The notes below the pieces were generated by a model. The model did not search any database and had not been told where the DNA came from. It saw only the letters and a list, made by a program, of their open reading frames with translations. Shown in pieces: positions 1-6,256 of a DNA stretch of 6,642 bases. The position numbers and the translations under genes are program-made. The number at the start of each line of letters is the position of its first letter. Within the stretch, counting starts at the first letter, position 1. Location of the stretch: the NCBI GenBank assembly GCA_947165615.1, contig CAMVBD010000082.1, forward strand, positions 1 to 6,642, given 5' to 3'. This DNA is from an uncultured Clostridia bacterium (GTDB lineage: Bacteria; Bacillota; Clostridia; Oscillospirales; Acutalibacteraceae).

Positions 1-636
1 GAGTTTTTGTACCGCCGAACCGAAGTCATAACCAGCTGATTGAAGAGCAGTTTGCTGCGGAGCAACAGTTGGCAATAACTGCTCTAACATCGCGAACATC
101 ATTTGATTTTCCTCAGAATCCCCCGAATGGTCTTCTTTCAAATGTGCTTTTCCCCATTCATAATTAGCGGCAAGCAGTTCTATAGGTCCACCCATCTCGG
201 CTGGCAAATGATCAGCAATGTATTTAGCTGCCAAATAGTCTGCAATATTATTCGGGGCATGTACGATAGCTATCTGATTTTTCACATCTTCTTTCATCGG
301 AGACGCCATCGGATTACTGGGATTGATATCACAAACCTGAGCAAGATACGTCATCATACTTACATCCGCTGCGAAGCAGTTAGAATTGTAGGTCACAATC
401 ATGTCTGTCTCTGTCTGAGTCATAGGCTCTTGCCATTTATCATCGCGGTAGAGGAATGCAAAGCCGGCAATAGCGTCTTCTGTTGCTGTATAAGAATTAT
501 TCTTATTTTTCAGTTGAGCACAAGTAAATGTTGTGGCGGTATAGTGTGAATTCCTAGTACCTTTACCTTTGATTTGCCATACTTCTCGCTCACCGGCATC
601 CTCACCTGCATTGTTAAAGATAAACGTACCGGCATC
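1..636 (-). CDS. Unrecognised protein fragment in foreign, AT-richer DNA
   Basis: Reading the minus strand in the frame whose codons fall on 1-3, 4-6 and so on gives about 212 codons without a stop, running off the left edge, so the C-terminus is missing. The protein reads like a real soluble protein: near its start is TFIFNNAGEDAG, then KWQEPMTQTETDM, later QIAIVHAPNNIADYLAAKYI and EMGGPIELLAANYEWGKAHL. It has balanced charge, few cysteines, no obvious membrane segment and no signal peptide. I do not recognise the family and assign no function. The frame stays open to the right into GC-rich DNA and meets an ATG at 651, but that ATG has no ribosome binding site and lies in sequence that belongs to another gene on the opposite strand, so the true N-terminus is probably lost at the joint. 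Base composition differs strongly from everything after 640. Open-frame length and protein-like composition support coding; identity is unknown. Confidence 0.6.
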
Positions 637-650
637 GGGCACGGTCGACA
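625..650. other. Composition breakpoint / probable chimeric or recombination joint
   Basis: GC content changes abruptly here. Sampled 60-base blocks to the left are about 33-50% GC, whereas 661-720 is about 65%. A minus-strand reading frame to the left and a plus-strand reading frame to the right both stop looking like their own family at this point. No inverted repeat, target-site duplication, integrase or tRNA end is visible that would mark a natural insertion. The simplest reading is a misassembled or chimeric read; genuine horizontal transfer cannot be excluded. Confidence 0.6.
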
Positions 651-835
651 TCGACTGGACCGCAGATACCCGCGACGGCGGCGACCATATGATGGTCACC
701 GGCGCCGAAAAGGTCACGTCTTACGTCATCGACTACCTCCGGGAGCGGGACCTGCTGCCGGACCACAGAAGCGACCCCGAATACGCCGCGTGGAACGAGG
801 CGCTGAAACGGGTCAAAAACGCGCCGCTTGCGTAA
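638..835 (+). pseudogene. C-terminal remnant of an SGNH/GDSL-hydrolase-like protein (5' truncated)
   Basis: About 65 codons ending at TAA 833-835. The piece contains DWTADTRDGGDHMM followed by TGAEKVTSYVIDYL, then LPDHRSDPEYAAWNEALK. This order (acidic DGGDH block, then a G-A-x-K-V helix, then an LPDHR..DPxYxxWNxAL tail) is how I remember the end of secreted or membrane-anchored SGNH hydrolase-like proteins of Clostridia; the Asp/His block would be the last catalytic motif of that fold. The nucleophile Ser, Gly and Asn blocks, and any signal or membrane anchor, should lie upstream but are replaced by unrelated AT-rich DNA. An ATG at 569 extends the frame, but those residues come from the foreign segment. 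Whether the gene is broken in the organism or only in the assembly cannot be told. The family call is from recall of the motif pattern. Confidence 0.6.
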
Positions 836-840
836 CCCAG

Positions 841-870
841 ACAGGATCGGTTTTCCGGTCCTGTTTTTTT
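841..870 (+). terminator. Rho-independent terminator after the hydrolase remnant
   Basis: A 10-bp stem (ACAGGATCGG 841-850 with CCGGTCCTGT 855-864, one G-U pair), a TTTT loop and a run of seven Ts ending at 870. It begins 5 nt after the stop codon at 835, as expected for the end of that transcription unit. Confidence 0.93.
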
Positions 871-901
871 GACCGGAAGGCTCGGGACGGCGCTTCGTCG
901 G

Positions 902-930
902 TTGACTTTCGTTTGTCCCCATGATAAAAT
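902..930 (+). promoter_or_regulatory. Sigma-A type promoter of ldhA
   Basis: TTGACT at 902-907 matches the -35 consensus in five of six positions. TAAAAT at 925-930 matches the -10 consensus in five of six, and the spacer is exactly 17 nt. Transcription would start near 937, giving a short leader of about 34 nt. It sits 31 nt after the upstream terminator, so the ldhA unit is insulated from the gene before it. No operator (for example a Rex site) could be confidently recognised. Confidence 0.8.
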
Positions 931-970
931 GGGAAAAACGGAAAACCCTAAGAAAAAAAGGATGGATCAT

Positions 971-2002
971 ATGCGCATCGCGTTTTTTGACGCCAAGGAG
1001 TACGACAAGCCCGCGTTTTTGAAATACGGGGAAGAAAAGGGGCTCGAGTTCCGCTTTTTCGAAACGAAGCTGAATCCCGAGACCGCCGCGCTGGCGGTAG
1101 GGTGCGAAGGCGTATGCGTCTTCGTCAACGACGACGTCGGCAAAGAGACGCTGGATAAGCTCTACGCCCTCGGCGTCAGAATCGTCGCCCTGCGCTCGGC
1201 GGGCTACAACAACGTGGACGTCAAAGCCGCCTTCGGGCGCATCCACGTCGTGCGGGTCCCCGCCTACTCCCCGTGGGCAGTGGCGGAGCATGCGGCCGCC
1301 CTGCTGCTGACGTCGGTGCGGCGCATCCACAAGGCCTACAACCGCGTGCGGGACTTTAACTTTTCCCTGAACGGCCTGACAGGCTTCGACCTGCACGGCA
1401 AGACCGTGGGGGTCGTCGGCACCGGCAAGATCGGCCGCATTTTTATCGACATCTGCCGGGGCTTCGGCATGAAGGTGCTCGCCTTCGACAAGTTCCCCGC
1501 AAAAGACGCCGGGATCGACGACGTGGACCTCGACACGCTGTTCCGCTCCTGCGACGTCATCTCCTTCCACTGCCCGCTGACGGAGGAGACCTATCATCTT
1601 ATAAACGACGAATCCGTCAAAACGCTCAAAAAAGGCGTCATCCTCGTCAACACCTCGCGCGGGGCGCTCATCGACGCCGAGGCGCTTGTCAAGGGCATCA
1701 AGGACCGCATCGTCTCCGCCGCGTGTCTGGACGTCTACGAGGAGGAAAGCGACGTCTTCTTCCGCGACTTCTCCGGACATATCGTGGACGACGACACCTT
1801 AGCGCGCCTCATCTCCCTGCCGAACGTCATCATCCCCTCCCATCAGGCGTTTTTGACGAACGAGGCGCTTGACAACATCGCCCAGACCACCGTCGAAAAC
1901 CTTGACTCCTTCTTTAAGACCGGTGTCCCCGAAAACGAACTCTGCTACCGCTGCGGCAGGATCGAGGAGTGCAAAAAGGAACGCTGCGGAAAGTGCTTTT
2001 AA
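971..2002 (+). CDS. ldhA: D-lactate dehydrogenase (D-2-hydroxyacid dehydrogenase family)
   Basis: Cytoplasmic NAD-dependent enzyme reducing pyruvate to D-lactate, which regenerates NAD+ in fermentation. The 343-residue protein has the family layout: catalytic domain halves at the two ends and a Rossmann fold in the middle. Visible motifs are RSAGYNNVD (75-83), VPAYSPWAVAEHAA (96-109), NFSLNGLTGF (130-139), the nucleotide loop GTGKIG (150-155) with Asp173 about 18 residues later (typical of NAD preference), and the catalytic Arg230, Glu259 and His291. These three are all five below the R235/E264/H296 numbering I recall for the Lactobacillus enzyme. The similarity to E. coli LdhA is strong, including the HQAFLTNEAL stretch. 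ATG 971 is chosen because AAAGG at 957-961 is well spaced; ATG 962 is too close to it. Residues 325-342 form a tail with five cysteines not expected in the classical enzyme. A related hydroxyacid substrate is possible. Confidence 0.9.
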   Translation: MRIAFFDAKEYDKPAFLKYGEEKGLEFRFFETKLNPETAALAVGCEGVCVFVNDDVGKETLDKLYALGVRIVALRSAGYNNVDVKAAFGRIHVVRVPAYSPWAVAEHAAALLLTSVRRIHKAYNRVRDFNFSLNGLTGFDLHGKTVGVVGTGKIGRIFIDICRGFGMKVLAFDKFPAKDAGIDDVDLDTLFRSCDVISFHCPLTEETYHLINDESVKTLKKGVILVNTSRGALIDAEALVKGIKDRIVSAACLDVYEEESDVFFRDFSGHIVDDDTLARLISLPNVIIPSHQAFLTNEALDNIAQTTVENLDSFFKTGVPENELCYRCGRIEECKKERCGKCF

Positions 2003-2095
2003 GAGGCCGGAGATCAGAGGCGAGACCTTCGTCCTGCCCCTGATCAGAATACGAGCCGCAGGCTCCGACACCCAATACCCAACAAACGCTGAACG
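2003..2095 (+). promoter_or_regulatory. Intergenic leader of the ecf cluster with two hairpins
   Basis: An imperfect stem-loop spans 2012-2045: GATCAG pairs with CTGATC, a mismatch follows, then two shorter paired blocks lead to a 4-nt loop. A small perfect hairpin follows (GAGCC 2053-2057 with GGCTC 2061-2065). Neither has a T-run after it, so they are not classical terminators and ldhA transcription may read through into ecfT. At 93 nt the gap is too short for a cobalamin riboswitch, and I see no promoter or vitamin-riboswitch consensus. Role unknown. Confidence 0.4.
2068..2084. repeat. Short heptamer-like repeat ACACCC-AATACCC-AACA
   Basis: This stretch directly follows the small hairpin at 2053-2065 and resembles the right arm of the element at 6361-6380 (ACACCC-AACATCC-AACATCC). 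It looks like a degenerate half copy of the same intergenic repeat family. It occupies the place where a ribosome binding site for ecfT might be expected. Confidence 0.45.
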
Positions 2096-3004
2096 ATGAA
2101 ATCCTTACACCCCCTGCTTTCCTTCCCGTATTTTGTCGCCGTGCTGGCGCTGACCATGCTGATCCGGAACCCGGTCGCAACACTCGGGTCCCTGCTCGGC
2201 GCGTTTTGTTATTGGCTGATGACGACAAACGGCAAAGAAAAGCGGGCGGATCTCGGCTTTTACATCCCCCTTGCCGTTCTCATCACGGTCGCGAACCCCG
2301 TCTTTTCACACAACGGCAGGACCCCGCTGTTTTTTCTCAACGACAACGCCTTTACGCTGGAATCCCTGCTGTACGGGGCTTTTAACGCCGCGCTGATCGT
2401 GTCCGTCCTTTTGTGGAGCAAGGCCTATTCCAAAACCGTGACAAGCGACAAGTTTTTGTACCTCTTCAGCGGGATTCTGCCCAAGACCGCGCTGATCCTT
2501 TCGGTCGCCCTGCGGTATCTGCCGATGCTGCGAAAAGAAGCCCGGCGCCTTAAGGACGCGCAGAAGACCGTGGGGCTCTATTCCAAGGGCAGCGTGACGG
2601 ACAACTTTCTGTCCTCCTGCAAGATCTATTACGCCCTCATCGGACGGACGCTCGAAAACGCCGTCGGCACAGCCGAAAGCATGCGCGCCCGCGGCTGGGG
2701 CAAGGCAAAGCGCGTCCCCTGCGCCCGGTACCGGTTCCATACGCCGGATAAGGTCCTTGCGCCGGTTTTGCTCTTTTTGTTCGTGGTCGTCGCGGTCGGC
2801 GCGGGGACCGGAAGTCTGACCTTTTCTTTTTATCCCGCCCCGACCGATCCCCTGCCGAACGGCTTTTCGGCGTTTGCCGTCGCAGCCTTTTGGCTTTTGT
2901 CCTTCTTCCCTGCCCTGTATGAAACGGAGGTGAACCTGCAGTGGCGCTTGTTACAGTCGAAAATCTCAGCTTCCGCTACCCCACAGCGGACAAAAACGCG
3001 CTGA
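2096..3004 (+). CDS. ecfT: ECF transporter transmembrane coupling protein EcfT
   Basis: Membrane-embedded coupling subunit of an energy-coupling-factor vitamin importer. It links ATP hydrolysis by the ATPase subunits to movement of the substrate-binding S component. The 302 residues hold hydrophobic segments at roughly 8-23, 27-42, 53-68, 90-107, 125-140, 219-238 and 256-273. The conserved NPVFSHNG (67-74) followed by LFFLND and TLES is typical of EcfT. The cytoplasmic coupling region at about 141-215 is basic and helical and carries the Arg-containing motif SMRARGW (195-201). The start at ATG 2096 fits the family N-terminus, but no clear Shine-Dalgarno precedes it, which is unusual next to the strong sites of its neighbours. 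The 3' end overlaps ecfA by 64 nt in another frame; the last dozen residues (SASATPQRTKTR) look non-conserved and may exist only because of that overlap. Confidence 0.9.
   Translation: MKSLHPLLSFPYFVAVLALTMLIRNPVATLGSLLGAFCYWLMTTNGKEKRADLGFYIPLAVLITVANPVFSHNGRTPLFFLNDNAFTLESLLYGAFNAALIVSVLLWSKAYSKTVTSDKFLYLFSGILPKTALILSVALRYLPMLRKEARRLKDAQKTVGLYSKGSVTDNFLSSCKIYYALIGRTLENAVGTAESMRARGWGKAKRVPCARYRFHTPDKVLAPVLLFLFVVVAVGAGTGSLTFSFYPAPTDPLPNGFSAFAVAAFWLLSFFPALYETEVNLQWRLLQSKISASATPQRTKTR
2926..2930 (+). promoter_or_regulatory. Ribosome binding site deciding the ecfA GTG start
   Basis: GGAGG lies inside the ecfT coding sequence, 10 nt before GTG 2941. It supports initiation at a GTG well before the ecfT stop, and therefore the long overlap. 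Confidence 0.75.
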
Positions 3005-4560
3005 CGGACGTCTCCTTTTCGCTGCCGGAGGGCAGCCTGACGCTGCTGCTCGGGTCCACCGGCTCCGGCAAGACGACGCTTTTACGCCTCATAAAGCCCG
3101 AGATCGCGCCGGTCGGCGAAAAAACCGGAAAGATCCTGTACGCGGGCCCGCTTTCGTCCCTTACTCCGCAAAAAATCGGCGTGGGACGGCAGAATCCGAA
3201 CGTGGGGCTCGTCTCGGACAAGGTCTGGTCCGAGCTCGCCTTTGCCCCGGAACTTTCGGGGCTGACAAAGGACGAAGTGCGCCTGCGCGTCGGCGAGACC
3301 GCAAGTTATTTCGGCCTGCGCGACCTGTTTGACCGGCACGTCGAGACCCTGTCCGGCGGTGAAAAGCAACTTTTAAGCCTTGCCGCCGCCGCTGCCGGCG
3401 ACCCCGTTTTGCTGCTGCTGGACGAGCCGACCTCCATGCTGGACCCCATCGCCGCCGCCCGCTTTCTGGACACGCTGGAGCGCATGCGCCGCGACCTCGG
3501 CGTGACGGTCCTTTTGGCGGAGCACCGGTTTTCCTCCCTCTATCCGCTTGCGGACCGCGTCCTTGCGCTCGAAAACGGCCGTGTGATCGCCGACGGCACG
3601 CCCGGGGACGCCGCAAAAACGCTTTCCGCGTCTCCCCTGTTCGGCGGCTTTCCGCCGGAGATCCGTCTGTGGTCCGCCCTCGGCTGTCCCGGCAAATGCC
3701 CCGCGTCGATCGCCGACGGACGGGCGCTTCTGACGAAAACAAACCTCCCGGCGCCGACACCGACCGACGGGCCGACAGGCTCGGAATCCCTGCTGTCCGC
3801 CGAAAATCTGACCTTTTATTTTGAAAAAAACGCCCCGCCCGCCGTCACGGACGTGACGCTGGACGTCAAAGCCGGACGCCACCTGTGCATCCTCGGCGGC
3901 AACGGCGCGGGAAAAACGACGCTTTTGCGCCTGCTTGCGGGGCTTTTGCCTCCGACGGCGGGAAAACTCCGCCTGTTCGGAAAGCCCTATAAAGCCTATA
4001 AGCGCGGAGCGCTGTACAAAGAGGGCGTGGCGCTGCTGCCGCAGGACCCCTCGGCGCTGTTTTTGAAGTCCACGGTCCTTGAGGATCTGACGGACGTGCT
4101 GCCCGGAAAAAAAGAAGGAAAAGAAACCGCCGCGCGCTCGGCGGCGGAAAAGGCCGGGCTGACCGGGCTTTTGGCACGCCATCCGCTGGACCTGTCCGGC
4201 GGCGAATGCCAGCGGGCGGCGCTGTTAAAGATTTTGTTGACAAAACCGCGCGTCCTCCTTTTGGACGAGCCGACCAAGGGCCTTGACGCCGAGGGAAAAC
4301 GCGCCCTTCGGGAAACGGTCCGGCGTCTGACGGACGAAGGAAAGGCCGTCGTCACCGTGACCCACGACGTGGAATTCGCGGCAGCCGCGGCGGACGAATG
4401 CGCGTTTCTGTTCCGGGGCGAGATTTTGTCCCGGTCCGCCCCCGCCGACTTTTTTGCCAAAAACCGCTTTTACACGCCCGCGGTCTCACGTCTTGCGCCG
4501 GGGTATCTGACCGTGGAAGCGCTTGCCGCCGCCCTGCGGGAAGGAGGGCAGACGCCGTGA
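2941..4560 (+). CDS. ecfA: ECF transporter ATPase with two fused ABC domains (EcfA1-EcfA2 type)
   Basis: Cytoplasmic energy-supplying subunit of the ECF importer. Many ECF systems use two separate ATPases; here both lie in one 539-residue chain. Domain 1 (about 1-230): Walker A GSTGSGKT 38-45, Q-loop Gln84, signature LSGGEKQ 137-143, Walker B ending DE at 161-162, switch His195. A linker rich in Pro, Thr and Gly follows (about 245-285). Domain 2 (about 286-539): Walker A GGNGAGKT 319-326, Q-loop Gln368, signature LSGGECQ 418-424, Walker B DE 442-443, switch His475. Every catalytic motif is intact in both halves, so both sites should be competent. The start is GTG 2941 with GGAGG 10 nt upstream, inside ecfT. 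The 3' end overlaps the S-component gene by 4 nt (GTGA). With ecfT and the S component it forms one translationally coupled, dedicated (group I) transporter. Confidence 0.93.
   Translation: MALVTVENLSFRYPTADKNALTDVSFSLPEGSLTLLLGSTGSGKTTLLRLIKPEIAPVGEKTGKILYAGPLSSLTPQKIGVGRQNPNVGLVSDKVWSELAFAPELSGLTKDEVRLRVGETASYFGLRDLFDRHVETLSGGEKQLLSLAAAAAGDPVLLLLDEPTSMLDPIAAARFLDTLERMRRDLGVTVLLAEHRFSSLYPLADRVLALENGRVIADGTPGDAAKTLSASPLFGGFPPEIRLWSALGCPGKCPASIADGRALLTKTNLPAPTPTDGPTGSESLLSAENLTFYFEKNAPPAVTDVTLDVKAGRHLCILGGNGAGKTTLLRLLAGLLPPTAGKLRLFGKPYKAYKRGALYKEGVALLPQDPSALFLKSTVLEDLTDVLPGKKEGKETAARSAAEKAGLTGLLARHPLDLSGGECQRAALLKILLTKPRVLLLDEPTKGLDAEGKRALRETVRRLTDEGKAVVTVTHDVEFAAAAADECAFLFRGEILSRSAPADFFAKNRFYTPAVSRLAPGYLTVEALAAALREGGQTP
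4543..4548 (+). promoter_or_regulatory. Ribosome binding site of the S-component gene
   Basis: GGAGGG lies 8 nt before GTG 4557, inside the end of ecfA. It fixes the start at the GTGA overlap rather than at the upstream in-frame ATG at 4398. Confidence 0.8.
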
Positions 4561-5261
4561 CAAAACGCACCGTCCTTTCCTGCCTGTTCTTTCTGCTGCT
4601 GATCCCCCTGACGGCGGTGCTGGGCCTTACGGTCTTCCGCGACGTCAAATGGGTCGTCTGGAGCCTGATGGCGGCGGTATTGTCCATTGTGCCGTTTATC
4701 GTCTCGTTTGAAAAGCGGGAGCATAACCTCACGCTCCTGGTTCTCATCGCCGCCATGGTCGCCCTGTCGGTTGGCGGGCGCATCCTGTTTTACATTCTGC
4801 CGGGCTTTAAGCCCATTACCGCCATGGTCATTCTGACCGCTTTATATTTCGGTCCCGAGGCCGGGTACATGACCGGAAGCCTTGCGGCGCTGCTGTCGAA
4901 TTTTTACTTCGGGCAAGGCCCGTGGACGCCGTTTCAGATGGCGGCGTGGGGACTGATCGGCTTTTTCGCCGGGCTGCTTCACGCCCGGCTGCAAAAAAAC
5001 ACGCCCCTTTGCTGCGCCTACGGCGCAGTCGTGGGCGTGCTGTATTCCCTCATTCTCAATTTTCAGCACACTGTCGGCGTGCGCGGCACGTTCGTCTGGG
5101 ACGAATACGTCGCCGTTACCGTCGCGTCTTTGGGCTTTACCGCCGTTTACGCCGTGTCGAACGTGGTATTCCTCCTGCTCCTCAAAAAGCCCGTGGGGCG
5201 CATTTTGGAGCGCGTAACGCTGAAATACGGCCTTGCGCCGACCCCGGAAAAGGAAAAATAA
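4557..5261 (+). CDS. ECF transporter substrate-binding S component (possibly cobalamin-type)
   Basis: Integral membrane protein that would bind the vitamin or related micronutrient and topple within the EcfT/EcfA complex to deliver it. The 234 residues are highly hydrophobic, with segments at about 5-25, 31-50, 57-81, 85-110, 123-142, 151-168 and 186-210. Characteristic stretches are GRILFYILPGFKPITAMVIL (74-93) and FGQGPWTPFQMAAWGL (118-133), which I associate with S components of the DUF3816/cobalamin-like (CbrT-like) group. The substrate is inference only: other members of this group have unknown ligands. The start is GTG 4557, overlapping the ecfA stop as GTGA, with GGAGGG at 4543-4548. 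The gene order T-A-S resembles dedicated ECF operons. No B12 riboswitch was found upstream to support cobalamin. The next gene follows after 2 nt. Confidence 0.83.
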   Translation: MTKRTVLSCLFFLLLIPLTAVLGLTVFRDVKWVVWSLMAAVLSIVPFIVSFEKREHNLTLLVLIAAMVALSVGGRILFYILPGFKPITAMVILTALYFGPEAGYMTGSLAALLSNFYFGQGPWTPFQMAAWGLIGFFAGLLHARLQKNTPLCCAYGAVVGVLYSLILNFQHTVGVRGTFVWDEYVAVTVASLGFTAVYAVSNVVFLLLLKKPVGRILERVTLKYGLAPTPEKEK

Positions 5262-5263
5262 CC

Positions 5264-5572
5264 ATGATCGTCACCGTTGATTTCACCGAAGGGAAAGCCC
5301 TTCTCGATACCAAAAAAGACCTCCTGCTCTTCGACGTGCGGGAGGAGGAGGAATACATCACCGGGCATGCCGTCGGCGCCGAGCTTTTTACGCTGGCGGA
5401 CGTCGACGCCGCTTCCGCCGCCGAACGCATTCCGACGTTTTCGACGCCCGTCATGGTCTACTGCCGCACGGGACGCCGCTCCAAGGAGGCTGCCCAAATC
5501 CTCGACGCCCTCGGCTATACCGAAATTTACGACCTCGGCGGCCTCATCGGCTGGCCCTATGGACTCGAATAA
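5264..5572 (+). CDS. Single-domain rhodanese-like protein
   Basis: Small cytoplasmic sulfur-transfer-type protein, 102 residues, one rhodanese domain as in PspE/GlpE. Seen in the sequence: LLFDVREEEEYITGHAVGA (21-39), the D-V-R-x-x-x-E-(Y/F)-x-x-G-H entry motif; then VMVYCRTGRRS (63-73) with the active-site Cys67 and the six-residue loop CRTGRR; then the family end GYTEIYDLGGLIGWP (84-98). The loop length fits sulfane-sulfur transferases rather than the longer Cdc25/arsenate type. It has no signal peptide. ATG 5264 lies 2 nt after the S-component stop, with an AAGGA-type site inside the preceding gene, so the two are probably co-translated. A functional link with the transporter is not proven; it may only be a passenger gene in the operon. 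A strong terminator follows at once. Confidence 0.9.
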   Translation: MIVTVDFTEGKALLDTKKDLLLFDVREEEEYITGHAVGAELFTLADVDAASAAERIPTFSTPVMVYCRTGRRSKEAAQILDALGYTEIYDLGGLIGWPYGLE

Positions 5573-5574
5573 AC

Positions 5575-5601
5575 AAAAAGACGCCCGCCGGCGTCTTTTT
5601 T
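5575..5601. terminator. Bidirectional intrinsic terminator between convergent genes
   Basis: GACGCC (5580-5585) pairs with GGCGTC (5590-5595) around a CGCC loop. Five As precede it (5575-5579) and six Ts follow (5596-5601), so a U-rich tail forms on either strand. It starts 2 nt after the rhodanese stop and lies 5 nt from the stop of the convergent HD gene, serving both. Confidence 0.92.
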
Positions 5602-5606
5602 GGTTC

Positions 5607-6239
5607 TCAGCCTTCGATTTCGCGCGTCAGGGCTTCGTAAAAGTCCACGGCGGCCTTTTGGCGCTCTCTCGCAAGCAAAGCGCCGCGCTCGGTCAGAAAG
5701 CGGTCGTACAGGTTTTTGAGCTTGAAGTTGTATTCCTTAAAAAACGACGGCGCGTCGGAGCCGGTCAAAAGCGGGGTTCCGGCTTCGTCCGCGTCGTACA
5801 GCGGCCGGTCGGTCTGCCCCTGATATAAAAGCGTTCGCGCGATGCCGATGGCGCCGGTCACGTCTAATTTGTCCGCGTCAAACAGGATTTTCGCTTCGAC
5901 CGTTTCGGGCGGCAGGGCTTTGCGGAAGCGGTGCGCGCGGATGCAGTGGCACACGGCGGCGATAAACGCGGGCTCGAAGCCCTCCCCTTTCAGAAAGGCT
6001 TCCGCCATTTCGGCGCCGACCTCGGCGTGGTCGAGGGCGGGGTCTCTCAGTTGCGCCGGACGGCCGATATCGTGCAGCAGCGCCGCGGTTTCGAGGACGT
6101 CCATATCGACGCCCGGCGTGCCCTCGGCGATGTGCCGGGCGTTTTTCAGCACCCGGTAGACGTGCTGCCTGTCGTGCGCCGTCGCATCCATGCACGAGCG
6201 CATATAGGCTTCGATTTTCAAATACCTCTCCGGCGTCAT
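5607..6239 (-). CDS. HD-domain phosphohydrolase, function unassigned
   Basis: Predicted cytoplasmic metal-dependent phosphohydrolase of the HD superfamily, 210 residues. Putative metal ligands are His22/His26 in AHDRQH, the His56-Asp57 pair in LLHDIGR (54-60), His71 in HAEVGA, and His103 in IRAHRF; FDADKLD (120-126) is the later conserved aspartate block. The pattern fits the small bacterial HD group to which YedJ/YpgQ-like proteins belong, some of which hydrolyse nucleotides; the substrate here is unknown. The C-terminal part (about 160-210) is charged and helical. The start is ATG 6239, with a perfect GGAGG 6 nt upstream (plus-strand 6246-6250). An in-frame ATG at 6371 would add 44 residues, but these are only a translation of the intergenic heptamer repeat and are rejected. 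The gene lies downstream of the acyl-CoA synthetase on the same strand, separated by hairpins, and converges on the rhodanese. Confidence 0.87.
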   Translation of the reverse strand: MTPERYLKIEAYMRSCMDATAHDRQHVYRVLKNARHIAEGTPGVDMDVLETAALLHDIGRPAQLRDPALDHAEVGAEMAEAFLKGEGFEPAFIAAVCHCIRAHRFRKALPPETVEAKILFDADKLDVTGAIGIARTLLYQGQTDRPLYDADEAGTPLLTGSDAPSFFKEYNFKLKNLYDRFLTERGALLARERQKAAVDFYEALTREIEG

Positions 6240-6245
6240 AAAATA

Positions 6246-6250
6246 CCTCC
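6246..6250 (-). promoter_or_regulatory. Ribosome binding site fixing the HD-protein start
   Basis: GGAGG on the minus strand, 6 nt before ATG 6239. It rules out the longer in-frame start at 6371. Confidence 0.85.
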
Positions 6251-6256
6251 AATACA

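Noticed and set aside
103..549. 148-codon plus-strand open frame
   Set aside because: The product is odd (rich in His, Cys, Ile and Arg, no domain-like pattern), while the minus strand of the same stretch gives a longer, protein-like frame that runs off the edge.
614..1780. 388-codon minus-strand open frame
   Set aside because: It is antisense to ldhA, whose motifs are unambiguous; the product is Val/Asp/Gly-rich, as expected for a shadow in GC-rich DNA.
1902..1930. Second promoter inside ldhA (TTGACT at 1902-1907) for the ecf genes
   Set aside because: No -10-like hexamer lies at an acceptable distance; the sequence there is GC-rich coding DNA.
2003..2095. Cobalamin or other vitamin riboswitch ahead of the ECF genes
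   Set aside because: The gap is too short for a B12 riboswitch and no B12-box, TPP or FMN consensus was seen.
3373..4182. 269-codon minus-strand open frame within ecfA
   Set aside because: Arg/Gly-rich shadow antisense to a fully motif-complete ABC protein.
4398..4556. N-terminal extension of the S component from ATG 4398
   Set aside because: It lies wholly inside ecfA, is Arg/Pro-rich, and GTG 4557 has a perfect ribosome binding site and the typical GTGA overlap.
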